A stretch of DNA of 43,404 bases from Verrucomicrobiota bacterium (GTDB taxonomy: Bacteria > Verrucomicrobiota > Verrucomicrobiia > Limisphaerales > J093): contig JAAYVR010000180.1 of assembly GCA_012517065.1 (NCBI GenBank), positions 1 to 43,404 on the forward strand, read 5' to 3'. The notes under the pieces were generated by a model, which did not search any database, had not been told where the DNA came from, and saw nothing but the letters and a program-made list of their open reading frames with translations. The position numbers and the translations under genes were made by a program. Below, one piece after another: positions 36,331 to 43,404 of this stretch; positions within the stretch are counted from its first letter, which is position 1; each line of letters starts with the position of its first letter.

Positions 36331-37647
36331 ATGAAAGTCCCCCTAAGTGTTCTGCTGCGCTCGATGGCTGCAGTTTCCATGGCTTGCGTGTTGTCCATGG
36401 CAGCAGCCAATGACAGCCATGCTGCCCCCGATCCCGACACGTTTTCAATCGACGGCTTGGTCGCCGAGGTCGTGCGCAAGAACCCCGAGCTCGATTTTTA
36501 CCGCGCCGAAATCGCCGTCGCAAAAGCAGGCCGCCGCACCGCACGCGAATGGAAAAACCCGGAACTGACCGCCAGCCTTGGCAGCAAACGCGTCTGGGAC
36601 AGAGGCGGTCCTGCCCTTGGCGACGGCGCAGCATGGTCGGTGTCGGTTTCGCAGGTAATTGAATGGCCGGGGCGAATTGCGCTTCGCAAGGCGATCGCGA
36701 ACCAACAGGTCGAGCTGGCACAAATAGGGCTCGGTCAGTTCGAAGCTGTGATTGCGGCGCGCGCAAAAACACTCGGATTCGCCGCGCTTGCAGCCAGCGA
36801 GAAAGCCGACGCCACGCGCGAGGTTGCGGAGCGGTTCAAATCGCTCCTTGCAGTGCTTGTGCAGCGCGATCCGGCAGGCATCACGCCGTTGCTTGATCAG
36901 CGGATCATCGAAGCCAACGCCATTGCATTGCATCGCCGCGTCACCCAGGCTGAGCAGGAACTCCAAACGGCCATCCTCGAACTTAACCAGCTCAGAGGCA
37001 GCCCTGCTTCCGCACCGCTCAAAGTCGTCGGAAACCTCGGCCCGCCAAACTCGCCACCGCCGCTTGATGTGTTGTTGGCAGTCGCTTTCACAAATAACTT
37101 TGACCTGCGCATTCGCCGGGCCGAACTCGCACAGCAGGGATTCCGCGTGGACCTTGCGCGCCACGAACGCAAACCAGCCGTCACAATCGCTCCATTCTAT
37201 TCCGAAGAACGCGCCAACGATGAACAGCGAATCTTTGGTGTGGAACTGAGCGTTCCTTTGCCAGTTTGGAATCGCAACGAAGGCGCCATTGAGACCGCAC
37301 AGGCCCGCCTCGAGCAGGCCGAGGCTTCGTGGCGCGCCGCACAACGGGTGGTTGAACGCGAAGTGGCTAACCACGCACTCGCCCTTCGCACGCAACTGGA
37401 AGAGATGGCCAGTTGGCGGCAAGACGCGCAAACAGAGTTCAGAGACGCTGCTGCGCTGGCCGACAGACACTATCGCCTCGGCGCGGTGCCCGTCACCACG
37501 TATGTCGAAATGCAGATGAAATACCTTGACGCCCTTGAAGCGTTGCTCGCAACACGCCTCGAGGCGCACGAGCACTCCCAGCAGCTCGAACTGCTGGTCG
37601 GATGCAAACTGGATCAGATAAGCCGCCATGCTCCATCGTCTAATTGA
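36331..37647 (+). CDS. TolC-family outer-membrane efflux protein (CzcC-like)
   Basis: A 438-residue outer-membrane channel of the OEP/TolC family, partner of an RND pump. The start is the ATG at 36331, with GGAG 9 bases upstream, which opens a signal peptide (MKVPLSVLLRSMAAVSMACV, cleaved about SHA-AP). Earlier in-frame GTG and ATG starts are less likely. The two OEP repeats are visible: residues about 45-240 (EVVRKNPELDFYRAEIAVAK, EWKNPELTASLG, SVSQVIEWPGRIALRKA) and about 255-430 (FTNNFDLRIRRAELAQQGFR, VELSVPLPVWNRNEG, YRLGAVPVTTYVEMQMKYLD). The helices are rich in Ala/Glu and coiled-coil-like. The last 20 bases overlap the RND gene, so the two are co-translated. No lipobox was recognised. 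Confidence 0.94.
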   Translation: MKVPLSVLLRSMAAVSMACVLSMAAANDSHAAPDPDTFSIDGLVAEVVRKNPELDFYRAEIAVAKAGRRTAREWKNPELTASLGSKRVWDRGGPALGDGAAWSVSVSQVIEWPGRIALRKAIANQQVELAQIGLGQFEAVIAARAKTLGFAALAASEKADATREVAERFKSLLAVLVQRDPAGITPLLDQRIIEANAIALHRRVTQAEQELQTAILELNQLRGSPASAPLKVVGNLGPPNSPPPLDVLLAVAFTNNFDLRIRRAELAQQGFRVDLARHERKPAVTIAPFYSEERANDEQRIFGVELSVPLPVWNRNEGAIETAQARLEQAEASWRAAQRVVEREVANHALALRTQLEEMASWRQDAQTEFRDAAALADRHYRLGAVPVTTYVEMQMKYLDALEALLATRLEAHEHSQQLELLVGCKLDQISRHAPSSN

Positions 37648-40600
37648 GGTCTCGCTCAAACAGCGACTGTTCCTGCTGCTCGTGGCAGGCGTGTCGGTTT
37701 TCATCGGGTTGTGGGCATTGTACCATCTGCCCGTAGATGCAGTGCCTGACATTACAAGCCCGCAGGTGCAGGTAAACGTCGAGGTCCCAGCACTGGCCCC
37801 GGTCGAGATCGAGAACGCCGTCACAATCCCCCTGGAAATCGAATTGTCGGGCATCCAAGGGGTCGAAGAAATGCGTTCTCTCACCAAGTTCGGCCTCGCG
37901 CAGGTAACACTCGTGTTTCGAGACGGAACCGACATCTACCGCGCAAGGCAATTGGTCGCCGAACGATTGCAGACTGTTGCCGATCGACTTCCCCCGAACC
38001 TCACCCCGAACCTCGCGCCCATCAGCACCGGTCTGGGTGAAATCTTCTATTACACCGTCGCATTCAGCCCGAACGCCACCAACAAGCCCGCCTCCAAGGC
38101 CGAACAATTGCGCGAATTGCGCGAAATCCACGATTTCGTGATCAAGCCGATGCTCCGTGTCACCCCCGGCATAGCCGAAATCAATGTGATCGGCGGCTTC
38201 CAAAAACAGCTCGTCATCCACCCGAGACTTGCCGACCTCGCCAACGCCGGACTTTCCATGGAAGACCTCGTCCAATGCGTGAGTGAAAACGTGGAAAACG
38301 CCGGCGGCGGCGTCATCCGCCGCGGCACCGAACAGCTCCTTGTAAGAACCGTCGGACGAGTTCAAACGCCCGAAGACATCGCCGGCCTGCCAATCAGATT
38401 CGGCGCCGACGTCCGGCCGATTCTGGTTCGCGACGTCGCCGATGTTATCACCGGGTTCAGTTTCCGAACCGGCGCGGCAACCGAAAACGGTGAAGAGACG
38501 GTCCTCGGTACGGCCATGATGCTCGCTGGCGAAAACAGCAGATTTGTCGCGCGCAGATTCGACGCACGCCTTCGCGAAATCGAATCACGATTGCCGCCCG
38601 GTATCGAGATCAGGCCCCAGTACGATCGCTCTGAACTGGTGGACAGAACGCTGCACACGGTCAGAACCAACCTGTTCGAAGGCGCCGTGCTGGTCATTGT
38701 GGTGCTTCTGCTGATGCTTGGCAACTGGCGTGCGGCGCTGATCGTTGCCGCCGCCATCCCGCTGTCGTTCCTGTTCGCCGTGCTCGGCATGTGGCATTAC
38801 GGCGTGTCCGGCAATCTGATGAGCCTCGGTGCAATCGACTTCGGGCTCATCATAGACGGCGCGGTTGTCATGGTGGAAAACATAGTACGTCGGCTTGGCG
38901 AACGGCAGCATGAGCTTGGCCGTCCGCTCAAACCGATGGAACGCCTCGAAACAGTCGCCGCAGCAAGCAAACAGGTGGCAAACCCGATGTTTTTCGGGGT
39001 TCTGATAATCACCATGGTCTATATTCCGATACTCGCGCTCACCGGGATCGAAGGGAAAATGTTCCACCCCATGGCAATCACGGTAATGTTGGCACTCGGA
39101 GGAGCCCTTGCAATGTCACTCACGCTCATGCCAGTTCTTTGCTCGTATGTTCTGCGCGGGCGGGTCAGTGAAAAGGACAACATCCTCGTTCAATTGATAA
39201 AGAAGGCGTACGCGCCATCGCTCGATCTGGCCCTCTCAAAGCCGCTGCTGCTCGCCGTAAGCACCGTGATTTGGGTCGGCATTTCAGCATACGCATTCAC
39301 ACGACTCGGCGCCGAGTTCGTGCCAAAGCTCGATGAAGGATCGCACACTGTGATGGTTTATCGCACAAACAGCATGAACCTCGACGCCTCGCTTGCGATG
39401 GAAATCGCGACCGAGCAAATCCTTTTGAAGATACCCGAGGTTGACCGCGTTTTCTGCCGCCTTGGCACCAGCGAGGTTGCCACTGATCCCATGCCGCCCA
39501 GTCAAAATGACCTCTACATTTTCTACAAGCCAAAGTCCCAGTGGCGGACAATCAACGGCAAGCCCATCGCCAAAGCTGAACTGGCCGAGTTGATCGAATC
39601 GGAAGTGAAATCAAAGCTGCCCGACCAGACGATGCTGTTTGCACAGCCAATAGAAATGCGGTTCAACGAGCTGCTTGAAGGCGTTCGCAGCGATTTGTCC
39701 GTCAAGGTGATCGGCCATGATTACGGTGAAATGGAGCAATTGGCAGGGAAAATAAAGGGCATTCTCGAACAGGTGCCCGGCGCCGCAGAGGTCGAGTTCG
39801 AGGCGCAAGGACGTTCGCCTGCACTCGAATTGGTCGTCAACCGCGATGCATTGAGGCGCTACAACCTTCACGTTTCCGCCATAAACAAGGCAATCGCAAC
39901 CGCACTCGCAGGCCAAACCGTGGGCCTGGTCTATGAGGCTGATCGACGCCACGAAATCGTTGTGCGGTTGCCCGGCGAATTGCGAGATCGAATCGACCAA
40001 ATCAGGCGGCTTCCGGTGCGCGTGGGCGAACACGGCCTCCTGCCACTCGAAAGACTGGTCGAGTTCAGAGAAACCTCAAGCGTCGAACCCATAATCCGCG
40101 ACGACGGTCATAGGCGAGTCGCAATCATGGTAAACCTTAAAGGACGCGACGTCGAAGGGTATGTCCAAGAAGCCCGGTCCAGAATCCAATCCGAAGTGAA
40201 CCTGCCGCCCGGCTACAGCATCGAGTTCGGCGGACAGTTCAAAAACCTCCAGGAAGCGCGCCTTCGCTTGCTTGTTGTCGTGCCCGCCGCGCTGGTGTTG
40301 ATATTCATCCTGATCTTCATAGCCTTCGGCAGCCTGCGGCAGGCATTTCTCATTTACACTGGCATTCCTCTGGCAATCACAGGCGGCGTGATCGCTCTCT
40401 GGCTCCGCGGCTTGCCCTTCAGCATCACCGCTGCCGTCGGATTCATCGCACTGAGCGGCGTGGCCGTGCTGAACGGCGTCGTCCTGATCAGCTACTTCAA
40501 CGAACTTCGAGAACGCGGACTCAAACGCGATGATGTTGTGCGGCAGGGCGCAATCACACGGCTCCGCCCCGTCCTGATGACGGCTTTTGTCGCGAGCCTT

Positions 40601-40786
40601 GGTTTTGTTCCAATGGCAATTGCCACCGGCCCCGGCGCCGAAGTTCAACGCCCTCTTGCCACTGTGGTCATCGGCGGCATTCTCAGTTCGACTTTCCTCA
40701 CGCTCGTTATACTCCCGGTGCTGTACCACTGGTTCGGCATTCCAAAATCCGATGCGACCGTCAGCGAGGCTTCGCTTGAATCATAA
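37628..40786 (+). CDS. Heavy-metal-type RND efflux transporter (CzcA/CusA family)
   Basis: A 1052-residue inner-membrane proton-driven antiporter, the normal length of the HME-RND class. The first transmembrane helix is at 13-33, the first large periplasmic loop at 34-345, and the second after TM7. In the fourth helix GAIDFGLIIDGAVVMVEN the acidic residues Asp404, Asp410 and Glu417 match those used for proton transfer in CzcA/CusA. Other family markers are LPVDAVPDITSPQVQVNV near residues 34-51, GGVIRRG (227-233) and GVAVLNGVVLISYFNEL near the end. The metal or other substrate cannot be told by eye. It overlaps the TolC gene by 20 bases. Unlike the usual CzcCBA/CusCBA order there is no periplasmic membrane-fusion gene here, so that part must be encoded elsewhere or absent. 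Confidence 0.95.
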   Translation: MLHRLIEVSLKQRLFLLLVAGVSVFIGLWALYHLPVDAVPDITSPQVQVNVEVPALAPVEIENAVTIPLEIELSGIQGVEEMRSLTKFGLAQVTLVFRDGTDIYRARQLVAERLQTVADRLPPNLTPNLAPISTGLGEIFYYTVAFSPNATNKPASKAEQLRELREIHDFVIKPMLRVTPGIAEINVIGGFQKQLVIHPRLADLANAGLSMEDLVQCVSENVENAGGGVIRRGTEQLLVRTVGRVQTPEDIAGLPIRFGADVRPILVRDVADVITGFSFRTGAATENGEETVLGTAMMLAGENSRFVARRFDARLREIESRLPPGIEIRPQYDRSELVDRTLHTVRTNLFEGAVLVIVVLLLMLGNWRAALIVAAAIPLSFLFAVLGMWHYGVSGNLMSLGAIDFGLIIDGAVVMVENIVRRLGERQHELGRPLKPMERLETVAAASKQVANPMFFGVLIITMVYIPILALTGIEGKMFHPMAITVMLALGGALAMSLTLMPVLCSYVLRGRVSEKDNILVQLIKKAYAPSLDLALSKPLLLAVSTVIWVGISAYAFTRLGAEFVPKLDEGSHTVMVYRTNSMNLDASLAMEIATEQILLKIPEVDRVFCRLGTSEVATDPMPPSQNDLYIFYKPKSQWRTINGKPIAKAELAELIESEVKSKLPDQTMLFAQPIEMRFNELLEGVRSDLSVKVIGHDYGEMEQLAGKIKGILEQVPGAAEVEFEAQGRSPALELVVNRDALRRYNLHVSAINKAIATALAGQTVGLVYEADRRHEIVVRLPGELRDRIDQIRRLPVRVGEHGLLPLERLVEFRETSSVEPIIRDDGHRRVAIMVNLKGRDVEGYVQEARSRIQSEVNLPPGYSIEFGGQFKNLQEARLRLLVVVPAALVLIFILIFIAFGSLRQAFLIYTGIPLAITGGVIALWLRGLPFSITAAVGFIALSGVAVLNGVVLISYFNELRERGLKRDDVVRQGAITRLRPVLMTAFVASLGFVPMAIATGPGAEVQRPLATVVIGGILSSTFLTLVILPVLYHWFGIPKSDATVSEASLES

Positions 40787-40811
40787 CGGCGCTGTGGCAT
40801 GTTCCGTGATC

Positions 40812-41327
40812 ATGCCAAATACCGAGACATCGAAATCCACAGTTCCTCCCAACACGGCCGCGAAGTGGCGATCGGCCATTGCATTAGCGGGTTGGCTGAT
40901 TCTTTGCTTTGGTGCGGCAGCCATCGGCAGTCTCTTCATGCCAGGCGACTGGTACACGCAACTCAAGAAACCTTCATGGAATCCGCCCTCGTGGATTTTC
41001 GGACCGGTTTGGACCGCTCTCTACACTCTGATGTCAATCGCAGCGTGGCTCGTCTGGATGCGCGGCGGATTTGCAGGCCAAACGAAAGCGCTTGTGGCAT
41101 TCGCAGTGCAATTGGGTTTCAACGCGATCTGGTCCCCGCTGTTCTTTGGATTGCGCAGCCCCGGCCTCGCATTTGTGGATATCCTGTTCCTCTGGGTAGC
41201 GCTGTTGATCACCATCCGCTTGTTTTGGAAAACGCGCCCAATCGCTGGCGCGCTCCTAATCCCGTATGCCGCATGGGTTTCTTTCGCAGCCGCACTCAAC
41301 TACACTATTTGGCAGCTTAACCGGTGA
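40812..41327 (+). CDS. tspO: TspO/MBR family membrane protein
   Basis: A 171-residue tryptophan-rich sensory/transport protein with five expected helices, related to mitochondrial translocator protein. Bacterial homologues bind porphyrins and respond to oxidative or light stress. The family markers are clear: GSLF-type first helix end (FGAAAIGSLFMPGDWYTQL), KPSWNPPSWIFGPVWTALY, LVAFAVQLGFNAIWSPLFFG and the last helix (WVSFAAALNYTIWQLN). The ATG at 40812 is preferred; an upstream in-frame extension overlaps the RND gene and is antisense-like. It starts 25 bases after the RND stop, so it may be the last gene of that operon. The link to metal efflux is positional only. Confidence 0.93.
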   Translation: MPNTETSKSTVPPNTAAKWRSAIALAGWLILCFGAAAIGSLFMPGDWYTQLKKPSWNPPSWIFGPVWTALYTLMSIAAWLVWMRGGFAGQTKALVAFAVQLGFNAIWSPLFFGLRSPGLAFVDILFLWVALLITIRLFWKTRPIAGALLIPYAAWVSFAAALNYTIWQLNR

Positions 41328-41396
41328 CTTGACCGGCCGGCAGTTCTGCCGACTCCTGACCCATGCCCCGCTCTCTCCCGACTCCCCAAAGCTTGC

Positions 41397-41452
41397 ACCG
41401 AACGCTCTTATCTCGCTGTGATCATTCGGTTGCGACTGCGCCGCGCTGCGTA
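41397..41452 (+). repeat. Direct repeat left of the third oxidoreductase gene
   Basis: Contains GTGATCATTCGGTTGC at 41418-41433, preceded by GAACGCTCTTATCTCGC and followed by GACTGCGCCGCGCTGCG. The same core and similar flanks occur at 42944-43003, so the gene 41457-42758 lies between them. Confidence 0.6.
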
Positions 41453-41456
41453 ACAC

Positions 41457-42758
41457 TCAGCCGTCAAGTGTCCACGGCTTCCGCATTGGGCGAACCTTTC
41501 TGAGCGCGTTGGCGGCGTCATCGCCAATAAACTCCTCCTTTGCCGGGTCCCACCTCAACTTGCGGCCAACTTTTATCGCAATGTTCGCAAGATGGCACAC
41601 GGTCGAAACCCGATGTCCTATGTCAACCGGGAAATACGGGTCTTTCCGCGTCTTGACGCACTTCAAGAAATCGTGGTGTTCGCCCTCCGGATTGGTGTAC
41701 AGATGGATTTCGTCGGGGCCAATCTTCGAGTTCTTGATCTCGTTTGAACTGGCTTCAAGCTCGCCTCGCCAACCGGTGTTTCCCACCCAGCCGTCTGTTC
41801 CAATGAACCGGATGCTTGGATTGCCAGGTTTGCATGTCATCACGACGCCATTTGCGTAGCGGAATGTCACGTCGTAGTCCTTGACCGTGTTGTATAAACC
41901 ACCTTCCCAAAACGTGCCCGTGCCTTCAATCTCGACCGGGCCACTGCGTTCCATGTCCAGCGCCCATTGCGCAGTGTCAAAAAGGTGCGTCCCCCAATCG
42001 CAAATGATACCGCCCGAGTAATCCTCGATCCACCTGAAGTTGAAATGGACCCGGTCTTTTGTGTAAGGCGCCCACGGCGCCGGCCCCAGCCACATGTCGT
42101 AGTCCAACTCCGGCGGAACAGGTTGGGGCGTCGGGTCACCGGGAACGGTCGGTTGCTTCGGAAGTATCACCTCGACGCGCTGCACTTTGCCTATCCGGCC
42201 GTTGCGAACAAGTTCCGCCATCCGATGGTAAACCGGGATCGACCTGTCTTCGGTGCTGGTCTGAAACACTTTGCCGTGTTTCCTGACCTCATTGACAAGG
42301 ATTTTGCCTTCGTCGATGCTGAGCGTGGGTTTCTCGCATTGGACGTCTTTGCCCGCGCGAACGGCCATCACACTGATGAGCGTGTGCCAGTGGTCAGGGG
42401 TCGAAATCATAACTGCATCAATGTCCTTGCGGGCGAGCACTTCCCGGAAATCCTTCGTCATTGCGCAGTCCTTGGTTTGATATTGCTCGTCAACGATCTC
42501 CTTGGCTCGCCGCATTCTTTCACCGTCCACGTCGCATACGACGAGCACTCTTGCCTCGGGCAATGTGAGATACCTCCGCAGATTCCACCCCGTGCCGTGG
42601 TCGCCTGTGCCGATGAACCCAACATTGATCCTGTTACTCGGCGCCACTGCCCCCAATAGCTCAACCGGCACGATCCTTGGGAATGAAAGAAACGCACCTG
42701 CTGCTGCCGAAACTCTCAGAAACGAACGACGGCCGATATGCCTTGTCATGGTCCACAT
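41457..42758 (-). CDS. Tat-exported Gfo/Idh/MocA oxidoreductase, third copy
   Basis: A 433-residue exported NAD(P)-dependent oxidoreductase. The N-terminus GRRSFLRVSAAAGAFLSFPR is a twin-arginine signal. The Rossmann motif is VGFIGTGDHGTGWNL, with VCDVDGER at the second strand, and the catalytic-loop motif is CEKPTLSIDEG. The C-terminal domain contains YDMWLGPAPWAPYTKDRVHF, GGIICDWGTHLFDTAQ and the late GHRVSTVCHLANIAIK, all common in the family versions of Verrucomicrobiota and Planctomycetes. The start is ambiguous between ATGs at 42758 and 42749; no ribosome-binding site is clear. It is the only gene between two direct repeats (41397 and 42944), stands alone, and converges on the TspO gene. 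Confidence 0.94.
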   Translation of the reverse strand: MWTMTRHIGRRSFLRVSAAAGAFLSFPRIVPVELLGAVAPSNRINVGFIGTGDHGTGWNLRRYLTLPEARVLVVCDVDGERMRRAKEIVDEQYQTKDCAMTKDFREVLARKDIDAVMISTPDHWHTLISVMAVRAGKDVQCEKPTLSIDEGKILVNEVRKHGKVFQTSTEDRSIPVYHRMAELVRNGRIGKVQRVEVILPKQPTVPGDPTPQPVPPELDYDMWLGPAPWAPYTKDRVHFNFRWIEDYSGGIICDWGTHLFDTAQWALDMERSGPVEIEGTGTFWEGGLYNTVKDYDVTFRYANGVVMTCKPGNPSIRFIGTDGWVGNTGWRGELEASSNEIKNSKIGPDEIHLYTNPEGEHHDFLKCVKTRKDPYFPVDIGHRVSTVCHLANIAIKVGRKLRWDPAKEEFIGDDAANALRKVRPMRKPWTLDG

Positions 42759-42943
42759 GCTACCAAATCACCCGCTTGTTCTCCAGCACAATATGCCATG
42801 GCAAAACCATGCTCAGTCAGACTGACACGCACCGCCACAAACAAAACAACGACGCCTACTGGAGAAACTACGTGCACTGTGTTGGCACCCGAGTTGCATG
42901 GCCATACGTCAGCGCCGCAAGTCGTTCGGGAGTGCCAAGCCCG

Positions 42944-43003
42944 CAAAGAACGCCTTTGTTTTGCCGTGATCATTCGGTTGCAACTACACCGTCCTGCTGC
43001 GAT
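42944..43003 (+). repeat. Direct repeat right of the third oxidoreductase gene
   Basis: Contains GTGATCATTCGGTTGC at 42966-42981, with AGAACGCC before it and AACTACACCG after it, matching 41397-41452. The rest of 42759-43382 holds a box copy (43243) and a small hairpin, but no convincing gene. Confidence 0.6.
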
Positions 43004-43242
43004 GCGCTTTCCTGAAGTCCATGCCCAAAGGCCCTATGGCTACAGCAAGCAGATGCGCCCCGAGATTGATGTAACCCTACACGAGGATTCATCGCTTGGT
43101 GGACTTTTGTTCTCGGGATTCTCCCCGGGAGCTTGACTTCAACGGTGACACACTACCCCAATGAGTCCCCGACCTCACCACGACGTCTTGCCAACACCTT
43201 GGCCCCGTTTGACTCCCGGAGCCTGTTGTGCGATTTTACCCC

Positions 43243-43270
43243 CAAATAGAGGGACAGACACGGTATTTGG
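43243..43270 (+). repeat. Solitary repeat box
   Basis: CCAAATAGAGGGACAGACAC followed by GGTATTTGGGC looks like a fusion of the two box types (AAATAGAGTGACAGGC and GGGGACAGACACGTTGTTTGGGC) of the composite repeats. No palindrome module accompanies it. Confidence 0.65.
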
Positions 43271-43317
43271 GCGCCCCGGGTTCCGACCCGGACCCGCCCA
43301 ACCAGTCGGCCAACGGG

Positions 43318-43335
43318 AGGCACGGCTGCGTGCCT
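43318..43335 (+). other. Small hairpin before the right-edge gene
   Basis: AGGCACG-GCTG-CGTGCCT is a perfect 7-bp stem with a 4-base loop, 36 bases before the AAGGAGG of the gene starting at 43383. It may be part of that gene's leader. Confidence 0.4.
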
Positions 43336-43382
43336 GTCGCTCTGTTGCAAGGAGAACAACAATACAAATCAAGGAGGTTGTA

Positions 43383-43404
43383 ATGAGACTGCCCAGAATC
43401 AAAC
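43383..43404 (+). CDS. Start of a gene truncated by the window edge
   Basis: ATG at 43383 is preceded by a strong ribosome-binding site (AAGGAGG at 43371-43377, 5 bases spacing). Only seven residues (MRLPRIK) are present, so no function can be given. The strong site is unusual for this window, where many genes lack one. Confidence 0.6.

Noticed and set aside
36445-37935. Minus-strand frame of 496 codons opposite the TolC gene
   Set aside because: Antisense to the TolC and RND genes; no ribosome-binding site or domain.
40806-40815. GTGATCAT near the TspO start
   Set aside because: Shares only eight bases with the direct repeats at 41418 and 42966, and is consistent with chance.

Overview
The window looks like a chromosomal segment of a heterotrophic member of the Verrucomicrobiota, probably from the Limisphaerales/Pedosphaerales side of the phylum; this placement is inferred. 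The evidence is: two type II pseudopilin-like proteins with an almost identical [20 protein letters not shown]-terminus and an H-X9-DG motif near the C-terminus; a very large secreted mosaic protein and a second secreted protein that share a C-terminal beta domain; several Tat-exported Gfo/Idh/MocA oxidoreductases; a ThuA protein; an exosortase locus; and moderately high GC. No rRNA, tRNA, CRISPR array, integrase or transposase gene was seen.

Layout. 300-7067: giant secreted protein with PA14, Ig-like, laminin-type, propeller, DUF11 and LamG modules. 7068-7688: repeat-rich, no gene. 7689-9647 (minus): two unrecognised membrane-anchored proteins. 9815-12610 (minus): pyruvate phosphate dikinase, followed by a clear terminator. 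12717-13748 (minus): uroporphyrinogen-decarboxylase-like protein. 13749-15756: mostly repeats, two doubtful small ORFs. 15757-18513 (minus): large secreted glycoside-hydrolase-like protein with a discoidin domain inserted in the barrel. 18770-19054 (minus): small acidic protein of unknown function.

19544-24654 (plus): a tightly packed block of six genes, namely a compact AMP-forming acyl ligase, a short-chain dehydrogenase, a hexapeptide acyltransferase, an EpsI-like protein, an exosortase and an initiating sugar-phosphate transferase. The last five overlap or nearly touch. It reads as an exopolysaccharide/exosortase locus with its own acyl-activation chemistry. No PEP-CTERM substrate is visible nearby.

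25582-31509: one pseudopilin (plus), a terminator, then a minus-strand group with a nucleotidyltransferase, an archaeal-type phosphoglycerate mutase, a Tat-exported oxidoreductase and a second pseudopilin. 31726-35077 (plus): secreted propeller-like protein, Tat-exported oxidoreductase and ThuA protein, ending in a terminator; probably one carbohydrate-related operon. 36331-41327 (plus): TolC-type outer-membrane protein, heavy-metal-type RND pump and a TspO protein, with no membrane-fusion protein. 41457-42758 (minus): a third oxidoreductase, bracketed by short direct repeats. At the right edge a new gene begins at 43383.

The gene-poor gaps share several families of dispersed repeats. The main one is a modular element with GGGGACAGACAC and AAATAGAGTGACAGGC boxes and a GCGGCAGC/GCTGCCGC palindrome, present complete or partial at seven or more places and in both orientations. 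In two places a 147-bp unit is repeated in tandem. These elements, together with the compact exosortase/acyl-ligase locus, are the parts most worth a second look.
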